From NCBI RefSeq assembly GCF_003634775.1, contig NZ_RBXB01000001.1:496001-560000 (forward strand): a DNA stretch of 64,000 nucleotides, in the 5' to 3' direction. The notes under the pieces are model-generated. The model was not told the origin of the DNA. It worked only from the letters and a program-made list of their open reading frames with translations, and searched no databases. The DNA comes from Chryseobacterium defluvii. Lineage in GTDB: Bacteria; Bacteroidota; Bacteroidia; Flavobacteriales; Weeksellaceae. Of the stretch, positions 42,846 through 51,962 are shown in pieces. A program made the position numbers and the translations under genes. Within the stretch, counting starts at the first letter, position 1, and each line of letters opens with the position of its first letter.

Positions 42846-45461
42846 ATGCAGATTTCAGAAAAGTACAATCCAAAGGAAACTGAACAAAAATGGTATAACT
42901 TCTGGCTGGAGAATAAGTATTTCCACTCAGAGCCTAATAACAAACCACCATATACCGTTGTAATTCCTCCGCCCAACGTTACGGGGATCTTACATATGGG
43001 GCATATGCTGAACAATACCATTCAGGATGTTCTGGTCCGTCGTGCAAGAATGCAGGGCTTCAATGCTTGCTGGGTTCCGGGAACAGATCATGCTTCCATT
43101 GCTACTGAAGCAAAGGTGGTTGCCAAACTGAAATCAGAAGGAATCAATAAATCAGATATTACCCGTGAAGAATTTTTAAAACATGCATGGGAATGGACCG
43201 ATAAATATGGAGGAACCATTCTTGAACAGTTGAAAAAATTGGGATGCTCATGTGATTGGGACAGAACCCGTTTCACGATGGAAGACAAGCTTTCCCAACA
43301 GGTAATCAAAAGCTTTGTTGACCTATATAATAAAGGTCTTATCTACAGAGGATACAGAATGGTTAACTGGGATCCTGAAGCTAAAACCAATATTTCTGAT
43401 GAAGAAGTAATATTTAAAGAACAGAACGGAAAATTATATTTCCTTAAATATAAGATCGAAGGCTCGGAAGAATTCCTTTCGGTAGCTACTACGCGTCCTG
43501 AAACGATCTTCGGAGACACTGCTGTTTGTATCAACCCGAATGATGAAAGATATGCTCACCTGAAAGGCAAAAATGTAATTGTTCCGATTGTTAACAGAGT
43601 TGTTCCGATTATTGAAGATGAATATGTAGATATAGAATTCGGAACGGGAGCTTTGAAAATTACCCCTGCGCATGATACCAATGACTATGAGATCGGGCAG
43701 AAACATCAGTTAAAAATGATTGATGCTCTGGATGATGATGCAAACCTTAACGAACACGGATTGCATTATGCAGGAAAAAACAGATTCGAGGTTAGAAAAC
43801 TCATTGCAAAAGAATTAGAAGAAAAAGATCTTTTGTTAAAAGCAGAAGATTACGTAAATAAAATAGGAACTTCAGAAAGAACAGGTGCTGTCATAGAGCC
43901 TAAAATTTCTGTACAGTGGTTCCTGAAAATGTCTGAAATTGCCAAACCAGCATTGGATGTGGTAATGGATGATGAAGTTAAATTCTATCCGGAGAAGTTT
44001 AAAAACATTTATAAACACTGGATGGAAAACATCCGTGACTGGAATATTTCCCGCCAGCTTTGGTGGGGACAGCAAATTCCTGCATATTATTATGGAAGTG
44101 GAGATGAAGACTTTGTTGTCGCCGAAACTAAAGAAGAAGCTTTAGATTTAGCTAAAGAAAAAACGGGGAACCAACAACTGACAATCGACAACCTGAAACA
44201 AGACCAAGATGCTCTTGATACCTGGTTCTCATCATGGTTGTGGCCAATGTCTGTTTTCGACGGACTGCTTGATCCTGAAAATAAGGATATTAATTATTAT
44301 TACCCGACTTCTGATCTGGTAACTGCTCCGGATATTATCTTCTTCTGGGTAGCGAGAATGATCATGGCAGGATTGGAATACAAAAAAGAAGTTCCTTTCA
44401 AAAATGTTTATTTCACAGGGATTGTAAGAGATAAACAGAGACGAAAGATGTCCAAATCATTAGGGAATTCACCGGACCCATTGGAATTGATGGAGAAATA
44501 CGGAGCGGATGGAGTTCGTGTAGGAATCTTATTGAGTTCTGCAGCCGGAAATGATCTTCTTTTTGATGAAGAACTTATGCTTCAGGGAAGAAATTTCATG
44601 ACGAAGATCTGGAACGCTTTCCGTTTGATCAATATGTGGAATCACGAAGACAAACCGGCTAATTCAGGAGAAACACAGACGATAGAGTGGTTTGAAAATA
44701 AACTCAATAAAACAATTGCTGAAATTGATCAACAATTTGAGAAATTCAGGATTTCTGATGCTTTACATTTGATTTATAAACTAATCTGGGATGATTTCTG
44801 CGGTTTATACCTTGAAGCGATCAAACCAAATTATGGAGAAGGAATTTCTAAAGAAGTGTATGACAGAACTATTATCTTCTTCGAAGAATTAATGAAGCTT
44901 TTACATCCGTTCATGCCTTTCCTGACGGAAGAATTATGGCAGATTATTTCTGAAAGAAGTATCGATGATGCACTAGTTATTGCTCAACAGAAAAAAGCCG
45001 GAGCATTTGATGAAACCATCATTAAAAACTTTGAAACAGCATCGGAATTGATCTCAGGAGTGAGAAATTACCGTCAGACAAAAGGAATTTCTCCACGAGA
45101 AACAGCTGAAATTTATACTAATGCTTCTGAATTTGCGAATGAAGCCGTAATCAGAAAGCTGGCTAACGTATCTGAAATTCATTTCGGCGAAAAAACAGAT
45201 AAGCCAAGCTTTACTTTCCTTGTGGGAGCAACTGAAGTTTCAATTCCTTTGAGCGAAAACCTGGATTTAGGAGAAGAAAAACAAAAAACAGAAGAAGAGT
45301 TAACCTATTTAAAAGGATTTTTAATTTCGGTTGAAAAGAAACTTTCTAATGAGAAGTTTGTTGCCAACGCAAAACCTGAAGTTGTAGAAGTAGAGCGTAA
45401 AAAACAAAAGGATGCTCAGGATAAAATTGCAATTTTAGAAGAAAAACTGAAAAGTTTATAA
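42846..45461 (+). CDS. valS: Valine--tRNA ligase
   Basis: 871 residues. The class I HIGH motif is seen as PPPNVTGILHMGHML, and KMSKS in RRKMSKSLGNSPDP. The editing domain lies between, with TTRPETIFGDTAV. The C-terminal 80 residues are a coiled coil that touches tRNA. It attaches valine to tRNA-Val. It begins at MQISEKYNPKETEQKWYNFW, the usual start. Confidence 0.97.
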   Translation: MQISEKYNPKETEQKWYNFWLENKYFHSEPNNKPPYTVVIPPPNVTGILHMGHMLNNTIQDVLVRRARMQGFNACWVPGTDHASIATEAKVVAKLKSEGINKSDITREEFLKHAWEWTDKYGGTILEQLKKLGCSCDWDRTRFTMEDKLSQQVIKSFVDLYNKGLIYRGYRMVNWDPEAKTNISDEEVIFKEQNGKLYFLKYKIEGSEEFLSVATTRPETIFGDTAVCINPNDERYAHLKGKNVIVPIVNRVVPIIEDEYVDIEFGTGALKITPAHDTNDYEIGQKHQLKMIDALDDDANLNEHGLHYAGKNRFEVRKLIAKELEEKDLLLKAEDYVNKIGTSERTGAVIEPKISVQWFLKMSEIAKPALDVVMDDEVKFYPEKFKNIYKHWMENIRDWNISRQLWWGQQIPAYYYGSGDEDFVVAETKEEALDLAKEKTGNQQLTIDNLKQDQDALDTWFSSWLWPMSVFDGLLDPENKDINYYYPTSDLVTAPDIIFFWVARMIMAGLEYKKEVPFKNVYFTGIVRDKQRRKMSKSLGNSPDPLELMEKYGADGVRVGILLSSAAGNDLLFDEELMLQGRNFMTKIWNAFRLINMWNHEDKPANSGETQTIEWFENKLNKTIAEIDQQFEKFRISDALHLIYKLIWDDFCGLYLEAIKPNYGEGISKEVYDRTIIFFEELMKLLHPFMPFLTEELWQIISERSIDDALVIAQQKKAGAFDETIIKNFETASELISGVRNYRQTKGISPRETAEIYTNASEFANEAVIRKLANVSEIHFGEKTDKPSFTFLVGATEVSIPLSENLDLGEEKQKTEEELTYLKGFLISVEKKLSNEKFVANAKPEVVEVERKKQKDAQDKIAILEEKLKSL

Positions 45462-45483
45462 CACTTATACTATAGATTATTCT

Positions 45484-45528
45484 GTTTTGTGATTCGGCGG
45501 AGGCGAAGCCTCCGCCGAATCACAAAAC
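45484..45528. repeat. GC-rich perfect hairpin, 21-bp stem with GAA loop
   Basis: GTTTTGTGATTC GGCGGAGGC (45484-45504) is exactly complementary to 45508-45528 across GAA. It lies 23 bases after the valS stop with no T-run behind it. The GC-rich core stands out in an AT-rich genome. It may act as a transcript end, but it may equally be a dispersed repeat. Confidence 0.85.
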
Positions 45529-45549
45529 CATAAAGAATTGTAAAGCTAC

Positions 45550-46185
45550 ATGACACACATAGAAAACATAAAAAAGCTATTTTCAAAGAACTTTGTAGAA
45601 AACCCATTACTGGAAAGCTTTGAAGTGGGGAAAATTTACCTTTCCAGCGGAAATCTGGTTGCCTGCGATCCTTTGATTACCAATGATATGCAGCCCTTTT
45701 CTACACAATTTCCCAAAGGAGACTTTTCTGTTTTGCTGCATAAGGAAAGAGAAAGCAATTGTGTTGCCTATGCAGAGATTATTTTTAGCAATGAGAAGAT
45801 CACCGACTGGAAATTGGCTACTACATCAGGTCAGGATACAAAAGATCTGGCGGAAGGAGAAGTTTTCGGATATCCTGTGGAAAGCGGAATGGGGTGTTTT
45901 ATGGATACAGATACCCAAAGCAGCCTTAATGAATTGGAGAAAAGGCTATATCATAGCAAAGGAGTGGACTTTATGGGGATCTATGAAGAGTTTTTTCATG
46001 ACTATTTTTTTGATGAGAACGGAGCGATTGATCAGTATGCCTTTCTAAAGCCTGCAAAAGAGCATCCTGGAACCATTTTTGCTTTTGAAACCGGGTATGG
46101 TGAAGGATTTTATGCCAGTTATATCGGATATGATGAAAATGCTACACCTGTGAAAATAGTGACGGAATTTATTGAAATTAGTTAA
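45550..46185 (+). CDS. DUF4241 domain protein
   Basis: 211 residues. Typical DUF4241 landmarks are GKIYLSSGNLVACDPLI, FPKGDFSVLLH, GYPVESGMGCFMDTDTQ and the C-terminal GYGEGFYASYIGYDENATPVKIVTEF. Function unknown; the family occurs as cytoplasmic proteins in many genomes. It follows a GC-rich hairpin and precedes a ribokinase-like gene with its own promoter. Confidence 0.86.
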   Translation: MTHIENIKKLFSKNFVENPLLESFEVGKIYLSSGNLVACDPLITNDMQPFSTQFPKGDFSVLLHKERESNCVAYAEIIFSNEKITDWKLATTSGQDTKDLAEGEVFGYPVESGMGCFMDTDTQSSLNELEKRLYHSKGVDFMGIYEEFFHDYFFDENGAIDQYAFLKPAKEHPGTIFAFETGYGEGFYASYIGYDENATPVKIVTEFIEIS

Positions 46186-46222
46186 TAAAAGTTAATTTTC
46201 ATTGAAAACATATTCTCTTTTT

Positions 46223-46230
46223 TAAATTTG
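46223..46230 (+). promoter_or_regulatory. -7 promoter element for the PfkB-family kinase
   Basis: TAAATTTG, 18 bases before the ATG at 46249. Confidence 0.65.
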
Positions 46231-46248
46231 ATTAAACATTAAAGCACA

Positions 46249-47139
46249 ATGAATATCTCATCGGAACAACCCAAAATTATTGTTGTAGGCAGCTCTTCTA
46301 TTGACTTGGTTCTGGAAACGGATAAACTTCCCGCATCCAATGAAACGGTTTTGGCATCGAGCTCGGAAAGCTATTTTGGAGGTAAAGGAGCCAATCAGGC
46401 AGTAGGAACAGCCAGGCTTGGGGCAAGCGTATATTTCATAGGTTGTGTGGGAATGGATCCTTTAGGACAACAGATTATGAGAAATCTGGTGAACGAAAAT
46501 GTGAATGTGGGATTTGTTTATGAAACTGATAGAGAAGCAACAGGAACAGCATATGTAACTGCTTCTGGCGGGGATGCCGTAATAGTGGTTGTTCCGGCTG
46601 CAAATAAATGTTTAACTACAGATCATATAGAATCTGCCGATAGATATTTTCAAACATCAGATCTTGTTCTTGTTCAGTTGGAAGTATCTTTGAATGTGGT
46701 GGAATATGCAATAAAAAAGGCGAAAAAATATGGCAAAAAAGTAGGTTTATATGCTTCACCTGCTCTGAAACTCAATGAACAGATTCTGGATAACGTGGAT
46801 TTTGTTGTTGCCAAGAGTACTGAATTGTATACCATTTTCGGAGAAGATCAGAAAGAAGAGATTTTAAAAAAGTATTTCAATAAAGTATTTGTAAGAGATG
46901 ATACGAACTCTACCATTTATTTTGATGGCACGGAAATGAAATACTACAGAAATGATAAAGATAAAACCGTATATAAAATGGGAATGGGAGATGCTTTTAC
47001 CTCAGGATTTGCAGTGGCATTATGCCACGGTAATTCTGTGGAAGCATGTGTGAAATTCGGGAATGAAGTTTCAGCCAGAGTTTCTGTGAACAAAGGATCG
47101 CAAACGGGGCTCCCAAGATTATCAGATTTCATTTCTTAA
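46249..47139 (+). CDS. PfkB-family carbohydrate kinase, ribokinase-like
   Basis: 296 residues. Motif 1 is FGGKGANQAVGTARLG. Motif 2, usually DTxGAGD, reads YKMGMGDAFTSGFAVAL, so the catalytic aspartate is kept but the flanking D-T and the alanine differ. The N-terminus IIVVGSSSIDLVLETDKLP is ribokinase-like. It phosphorylates a sugar with ATP; ribose is a guess. No sugar transporter is adjacent. Confidence 0.86.
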   Translation: MNISSEQPKIIVVGSSSIDLVLETDKLPASNETVLASSSESYFGGKGANQAVGTARLGASVYFIGCVGMDPLGQQIMRNLVNENVNVGFVYETDREATGTAYVTASGGDAVIVVVPAANKCLTTDHIESADRYFQTSDLVLVQLEVSLNVVEYAIKKAKKYGKKVGLYASPALKLNEQILDNVDFVVAKSTELYTIFGEDQKEEILKKYFNKVFVRDDTNSTIYFDGTEMKYYRNDKDKTVYKMGMGDAFTSGFAVALCHGNSVEACVKFGNEVSARVSVNKGSQTGLPRLSDFIS

Positions 47140-47194
47140 ACTATTTGATACATATCGAAATTCAAAAAGTTAACATAAAAATAAAAGTAAAATT

Positions 47195-47215
47195 TCCACT
47201 TTTATAGTGGATTTT
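47195..47215 (+). terminator. Weak terminator after the PfkB-family kinase
   Basis: Short stem TCCACT/AGTGGA, loop TTTAT, followed by a T-run. It lies just before the next start. Confidence 0.5.
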
Positions 47216-47228
47216 TCTTTTTATACCT

Positions 47229-48083
47229 ATGGAAAAGCTTATTCTCACCACCCAAGATCATATTTCTGTGATAGCCCATCTTTTTCCGCCGGAAAATGAC
47301 AACAAGAAGCTACTGCTGATTAATTCCGCAACTGGAGTAAAGCAACAGATCTATTTCTCTTTTGCGAAATATTTTGCAGGAAAAGGATTTACGGTAATTA
47401 CCTATGATTACAGAGGAATAGGCCTTTCAAAGCCGGAGCAGCTAAAGGGTTTTGAGGCATCTATGAGAATTTGGGGTTCAGAAGATTATAAAGCTTTAAC
47501 CCGATATATCAGAACCCGTTTCCCTGCGTATAAAAAGTATTGCCTGGGTCATTCTGTAGGTGCCCTGATTTTGGGAATGAATGAAGATTCGGAGATGTTC
47601 GATGAATTTGTTTTTGTAGGGACCCAGAATGCATTCGTAGGAAATTTGAAATGGCGAACAAAAGTTGAAGCATACCTTGGCTTCGGAATTGTACAGCCTC
47701 TGACCACTCAGTTATTAGGCTATTTCCCTTCCCAATGGTTTGGTTTGGGAGAAAGTCTTCCGAAAAATTGTGCTTATGACTGGAGAACCTTAATTTTGAA
47801 TAAGAAATCGACCAACGGTTTACTGGAGAAAATTGATGATTATTCCAGAAATCTCACGCAGAAAGTATTTGTGATCAGAGCGGAAGATGATGCATGGCTG
47901 ACTGAAAAAGGAGTCCGGAGCCTGCTCAATGATACTTACCCTCATTTGAAGCCAACGTATAGGTTGGTTCGTGTTTCTGAATCAGAAAAAGGAGAAATAG
48001 GACACATTAATTTTTTCAGAAGTTATAATGAAAAACTTTGGAATATTATTTTAAATGAATTGACAGATGAACAACTTGATTGA
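47229..48083 (+). CDS. Alpha/beta hydrolase
   Basis: 284 residues. Serine nucleophile in the elbow GHSVG (Ser109), with acid in RAEDDAWL and histidine in GEIGHINFF. FTVITYDYRGIGLSKPE is the fold's family mark. It matches a group of serine aminopeptidase-like hydrolases of unknown substrate. It overlaps the HD-domain gene downstream by 17 bases, so they are translated together. Confidence 0.88.
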   Translation: MEKLILTTQDHISVIAHLFPPENDNKKLLLINSATGVKQQIYFSFAKYFAGKGFTVITYDYRGIGLSKPEQLKGFEASMRIWGSEDYKALTRYIRTRFPAYKKYCLGHSVGALILGMNEDSEMFDEFVFVGTQNAFVGNLKWRTKVEAYLGFGIVQPLTTQLLGYFPSQWFGLGESLPKNCAYDWRTLILNKKSTNGLLEKIDDYSRNLTQKVFVIRAEDDAWLTEKGVRSLLNDTYPHLKPTYRLVRVSESEKGEIGHINFFRSYNEKLWNIILNELTDEQLD

Positions 48084-48711
48084 AAGCACGGTAGAATTTG
48101 TAAAAGAAAAATTAAAAGGCGCAGAAGCGGGTCACGACTGGTTCCATATAGAAAGGGTATGGAAACTCTCAAAAAAAATTGCCGAAACAGAAAACTGTAA
48201 TCAGGAAGTGGTAGAGCTTTCGGCATTGCTTCATGATATTGCTGACCCCAAATTTCATGGGGGTGATGAAACCATAGCTTTAAAAGTGTCGCGTGAATTC
48301 CTGGAAAACCAGAATGCTTCTGAAGATACTATTGAGCAGGTATTATTTATTATCAAAAACATTTCATTTAAAAATAGAGGCGAGGTGCCGCAAAATCTTC
48401 CTATAGAGCTTAAAGTTGTTCAGGATGCGGATCGTTTAGATGCTATCGGGGCTATAGGTGTTGCCCGGACTTTTAATTTTGGAGGTTTTAAAAATAATCT
48501 GATGTACCATCCGGATATTGAACCGAAATTGAACATGTCTAAAGAAGAGTATAAAAAATCTGACGGAACAACGATCAACCATTTTTATGAAAAGCTACTC
48601 CTGTTGAAAGGATTTATGAATACTGAAAAAGGAAAAGAAATAGCCGAAGAAAGACACAATTTCATGTTACAGTTCCTTGACCAGTTTTATAAAGAGTGGA
48701 ATGTTAGCTAG
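48067..48711 (+). CDS. HD-domain phosphohydrolase (YedJ-like)
   Basis: 214 residues. HD ligands are visible: AGHDWFHIERV (His23), ALLHDIADPKFHGGDE (His56-Asp57) and VVQDADRLDAIGAIGVAR (distal Asp). IKNISFKNRG and the length match the small HD hydrolases of the YedJ type. The substrate is unknown; a nucleotide or phosphate ester is likely. It is coupled to the alpha/beta hydrolase gene upstream. Confidence 0.9.
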   Translation: MNNLIESTVEFVKEKLKGAEAGHDWFHIERVWKLSKKIAETENCNQEVVELSALLHDIADPKFHGGDETIALKVSREFLENQNASEDTIEQVLFIIKNISFKNRGEVPQNLPIELKVVQDADRLDAIGAIGVARTFNFGGFKNNLMYHPDIEPKLNMSKEEYKKSDGTTINHFYEKLLLLKGFMNTEKGKEIAEERHNFMLQFLDQFYKEWNVS

Positions 48712-48738
48712 CATTTCTTCAAAAAGCAGTCAAATGAC

Positions 48739-48746
48739 TATATTTG
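48739..48746 (+). promoter_or_regulatory. -7 promoter element for the membrane gene at 48751
   Basis: TATATTTG, four bases before the ATG at 48751. Confidence 0.65.
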
Positions 48747-48750
48747 CAAT

Positions 48751-49359
48751 ATGGGATTAATCGTTTTTGTTTTGTTTCTGTGTTTGGCATTTTCTCTTCT
48801 TTTATCAAAAGTGAAATCAGGAAGAGGTGCTAATTGGGCAAAATTATTCCGTATAGCTTCCGTAGTCGTTTCAATTTCGATATTCACCTATTGGTTTATT
48901 AAGAAAAGTGCAGTTGGAGTTGTAAATGAAGCAGTAGGTTTGCAGGTGATTAATATACTTCCCCAGACTTTGGATTTTTATGTTATCAATATCAATGATG
49001 CCGATAATAATGGGATATTGGATGTCAAACATATTGGTAAAATCCGCCCGGAACACTACAGAATTGAATATCTTAAAATGGATCAATCTGATGAATACTG
49101 GATCACTGGTTACCTGGGAAAGAAAAACCTGGTATATTTTTCCCAACATTCAGTGCCTAATAAAAACATTGATCAGATTGTTGAAGTTCAAAATTATATT
49201 AATCAAAGCGTAAAGCTTTCAGATAAGGCAAAGAAGCAGGTTGAAGCTTATAATTACGAAAACATTAAGTTAGGAATTTGGGTAACTTTGGACTTTTTGT
49301 TGCTGTTTCTCAATCTGGTTTTATTGCTTAAAAGAAATAGGCTATCCAAAAAAGGATAG
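48751..49359 (+). CDS. Membrane protein of unknown function
   Basis: 202 residues with hydrophobic segments at about 1-17, 33-49 and 175-195, and a middle soluble part containing INDADNNGILDVKHIGKIRPEHYRIEY. I do not recognise the family. The message should be leaderless because only four bases separate the -7 box from the ATG. The stop codon lies inside the terminator stem. Confidence 0.7.
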   Translation: MGLIVFVLFLCLAFSLLLSKVKSGRGANWAKLFRIASVVVSISIFTYWFIKKSAVGVVNEAVGLQVINILPQTLDFYVININDADNNGILDVKHIGKIRPEHYRIEYLKMDQSDEYWITGYLGKKNLVYFSQHSVPNKNIDQIVEVQNYINQSVKLSDKAKKQVEAYNYENIKLGIWVTLDFLLLFLNLVLLLKRNRLSKKG

Positions 49360-49363
49360 CCTA
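49338..49363. terminator. Terminator containing the stop codon of the gene at 48751
   Basis: Stem TAGGCTATCC/GGATAGCCTA with a 6-A loop, TA/T-rich after. The TAG stop at 49357-49359 is in the second arm. Confidence 0.75.
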
Positions 49364-49387
49364 ATATATTTTGCAGGCAATGGGTCT

Positions 49388-50278
49388 TTAAAATAATGTT
49401 CCTGTACTTCCCGGAGCCATTTCAGGGACTTTCAAGTCGGTTTTCCATTCTTCGTTCATCTTTTGGATGAAGTGAGCCGATAATAAAGGGGAAGCTTTTT
49501 CAATATTTTGATGAACAAAGAAATATAAATTCCGGAGCCCTTCCTTTTTCCATTTCGTTAAACGTTCCAACCATTCATCCAATCTTTCATAATCACTTTC
49601 TGCATTTGCACCTACATAGCGGATAAACGCATTGGGTGTGGTAAGACGCATATGAAGCATATCCCTTCTTCCCGCCGTATCTACAATAATATTGGTAATA
49701 TGATGTGCTTCAAAAAGTTCACAGGTTGTATTGAAAATCTCTTCATTGGTAAACCATTCCGTATTTCTGAGCTCTATGGCTAAAGGAATTTCTTCCGGCC
49801 AGTCTTTCACAAATTTTTCCAGCCTGTCATAATCTTTGGGTTTAAAATTATCATGAAGCTGAAGAAAAACCATTCCCAGTTTATTTCCGAAATTCATCAT
49901 GGAAGTTGAAAACTGGGTCACGGGTTCTGTGACATCAATCAATCTTCTGAAATGTGAAACGGTATTGGTGATTTTAGGAAAGAATTTAAAATTTTCGGGG
50001 GTTTTTTCCGCCCAGGTAATGACCTGTTCAGGAGTAGGCATCCCGTAAAATGTAGCGTTTAATTCAATTGAATTGAATTGTGTAGCATAATAGGTTAATT
50101 CGTCTTTAGTGCCTTTAGGATAAAATCCTTTTAAATCTGTTTTATTCCATTTTGCACATCCGATAGAAATGTTTTCCAATCCTTTTTTATTCCGGCTCAG
50201 AATTTTTTTCGTTTCGGAATGGTCTTTAGGTAATGTAAAATCTATTTGAGAAGGATCTTCTACTTGTCCGAATTTCAT
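49388..50278 (-). CDS. DUF72 (YecE-like) family protein
   Basis: 296 residues. ISIGCAKWNKTDLKGFYPKG, TQFNSIELNATFYGMPTPEQVITWAEKTPENFKFFPKI and LAIELRNTEWFTNEE are the DUF72 core, a TIM-barrel-like fold. Function is unknown. It starts at an ATG 30 bases after a -7 box TATATTTG on minus. Confidence 0.92.
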   Translation of the reverse strand: MKFGQVEDPSQIDFTLPKDHSETKKILSRNKKGLENISIGCAKWNKTDLKGFYPKGTKDELTYYATQFNSIELNATFYGMPTPEQVITWAEKTPENFKFFPKITNTVSHFRRLIDVTEPVTQFSTSMMNFGNKLGMVFLQLHDNFKPKDYDRLEKFVKDWPEEIPLAIELRNTEWFTNEEIFNTTCELFEAHHITNIIVDTAGRRDMLHMRLTTPNAFIRYVGANAESDYERLDEWLERLTKWKKEGLRNLYFFVHQNIEKASPLLSAHFIQKMNEEWKTDLKVPEMAPGSTGTLF

Positions 50279-50307
50279 ATTTCAGGTTTTAGAATTAAAC
50301 TGTCTAA

Positions 50308-50315
50308 CAAATATA
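50308..50315 (-). promoter_or_regulatory. -7 promoter element for the DUF72 gene
   Basis: TATATTTG on minus, 29 bases before the ATG at 50278. Confidence 0.65.
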
Positions 50316-50319
50316 GAAC

Positions 50320-50347
50320 AAAAACCATAGAAACTTCTATGGTTTTT
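50320..50347 (-). terminator. Terminator after the lectin-like gene
   Basis: Stem AAAAACCATAG/CTATGGTTTTT with loop AAACTT, followed on minus by a T-run. It closes the minus-strand lectin-like operon. Confidence 0.85.
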
Positions 50348-50386
50348 GTTGTTTAAACAATGAATTATAATGGGTAGAACAAAAAA

Positions 50387-51955
50387 TTATTTTACAGTCG
50401 GGGTAATCATTTTATTGGAAACTACGGCATATACACATCCGGTAGTTTTAAGGGTCACAGTAATGGTTGCCGGAATAGATCTGTAAGCTGTATCCCCGTA
50501 TGGCTCAACTATTTTTCCGTTCGAATCTGTTACGGTTCTCCCTTTCACAGAATACGTCATGGTTGCTGTTCCTGTAAATCCGCTGGAAGGGGTAAAGGTA
50601 ACAATACCTGTATTCGTGTTGAAAGTCCATGTTCCTTGCGGAGTTACTTTTTTGCGGTATAAAGTGAGATCTGTTTCACTGTTTTTCGTAAAACTGAATG
50701 TTTTATAATCAATATTATTTTTGCTTCCCGTGGGAGGGGTTGTAATACTGATCGGGCCTTTATACGCAATATCATTATCCAGGACAGGAATATAGACAGG
50801 CTGATTTTTACACGTTGATGCAACATCATCATTCGAAACCGCCGAATAAGGCAACGTTAATTTCACATTTCTGATAATATGCTGCTGAAATGCGGCACCT
50901 GTTGCAGCAGCAAAACCCAATTTGAGCATTGAAGGAACTGTTGCATTTAATGTCTGTGCAGTAGTTGCGCCTTCAGTATCAGAATTATTATAGTCTGTTA
51001 TTTGCGGATTGGCATTTTCCGTATAAGGAACAGATGTTTTATAATGATAATAGTTGATAATATTGATAGGAGCTCCGTTGGCGGTTGTCTGCATATCCAC
51101 CTTGATGTCAAAACCATCTGTTGTAGTAGGAGTAACGAAGTGCGGAATCAGATCCAAAAATACTTTTCTGAATTCTCCGCTTCCGTTCCTAAGATCAAAA
51201 GTTGAAGGTAATGTATTGGTTGTATTGGCATAAGTTCTGTCAGCTTGCAGCACTCTCCCTACCGTTCCTGTATTACTTAATGTAGAACGGGTAACCAGAA
51301 CCGGATATCCAGTATAGCCCGGGCCTAATCCTATCGAGCTGTTAATATCTGCACCTCTGGCACCTCTCATGGTAATATGGCTGGTTGAGGTGCTCCAGGT
51401 ACCTGAAATTCCGTTTATCCTTGATTCTCCCTGAAAACGTTTAGACTTGAAATTACCAAACTCATCCAGGGCAATTCCCAGATAAGCACCCGTTAAACCA
51501 GCTTTTCTAAAGCTTGCATACTGATCTTTAGCTCTGTTGTAAGAATATCCTAACCCGGCTCCCGGAGCGCCAATAACCGGACTTGCAACAGACCCATCAT
51601 ATAAAAAGAACGATAATCCATCACCATAGGTCCCGCTTAAAGGTGTTCCTCCTTTCATTTCGTATTCAAATTCTACATGTAAACCATTAACGGATGTGAA
51701 TGTTCTTCCGTTGATAAAAAGTCCTCCGAATTGAGAAGAACTCGCAGGTGTAAGCTGTACTCCGGTAGAGGTGTGAGAAGCATTTCCCTGAAGAGTAAGT
51801 TCCGGAGCCGATGAGGCATTCATCAATGAACTTGAATACGAATAAAATCCATAAATACTTGCTACTTCCGTACTGTCAGTTTGTGCACTGACACCACTGG
51901 AAAGCATCACTAAGATAAGGCTTATCCATGATAGCCCTTTACAACTTCTTTTCAT
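50387..51955 (-). CDS. Secreted L-type-lectin-like protein with C-terminal Ig-like repeat
   Basis: 522 residues with a signal peptide ending VSA. Residues 50-370 look like an L-type lectin jelly roll: GLHVEFEYEMKGG, YGDGLSFFLYDG, GAGLGYSY, LGIALDEFGNF. Residues 380-500 form a bacterial Ig-like/tandem domain (GTWTFNTNTGIVTFTPSSGFTGTATMTYSV). The end GCVYAVVSNKMITPTVK resembles a shared tail in Chryseobacterium surface proteins. It may bind glycans at the cell surface. It is co-transcribed with the gene at 51963. Confidence 0.72.
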   Translation of the reverse strand: MKRSCKGLSWISLILVMLSSGVSAQTDSTEVASIYGFYSYSSSLMNASSAPELTLQGNASHTSTGVQLTPASSSQFGGLFINGRTFTSVNGLHVEFEYEMKGGTPLSGTYGDGLSFFLYDGSVASPVIGAPGAGLGYSYNRAKDQYASFRKAGLTGAYLGIALDEFGNFKSKRFQGESRINGISGTWSTSTSHITMRGARGADINSSIGLGPGYTGYPVLVTRSTLSNTGTVGRVLQADRTYANTTNTLPSTFDLRNGSGEFRKVFLDLIPHFVTPTTTDGFDIKVDMQTTANGAPINIINYYHYKTSVPYTENANPQITDYNNSDTEGATTAQTLNATVPSMLKLGFAAATGAAFQQHIIRNVKLTLPYSAVSNDDVASTCKNQPVYIPVLDNDIAYKGPISITTPPTGSKNNIDYKTFSFTKNSETDLTLYRKKVTPQGTWTFNTNTGIVTFTPSSGFTGTATMTYSVKGRTVTDSNGKIVEPYGDTAYRSIPATITVTLKTTGCVYAVVSNKMITPTVK

Positions 51956-51962
51956 ACTCCTT

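Noticed and set aside
45550..46185. DUF4241 protein as an immunity protein of a toxin system
   Set aside because: No toxin-like gene, secretion marker or repeat cassette stands next to it; the suggestion had no support from context.
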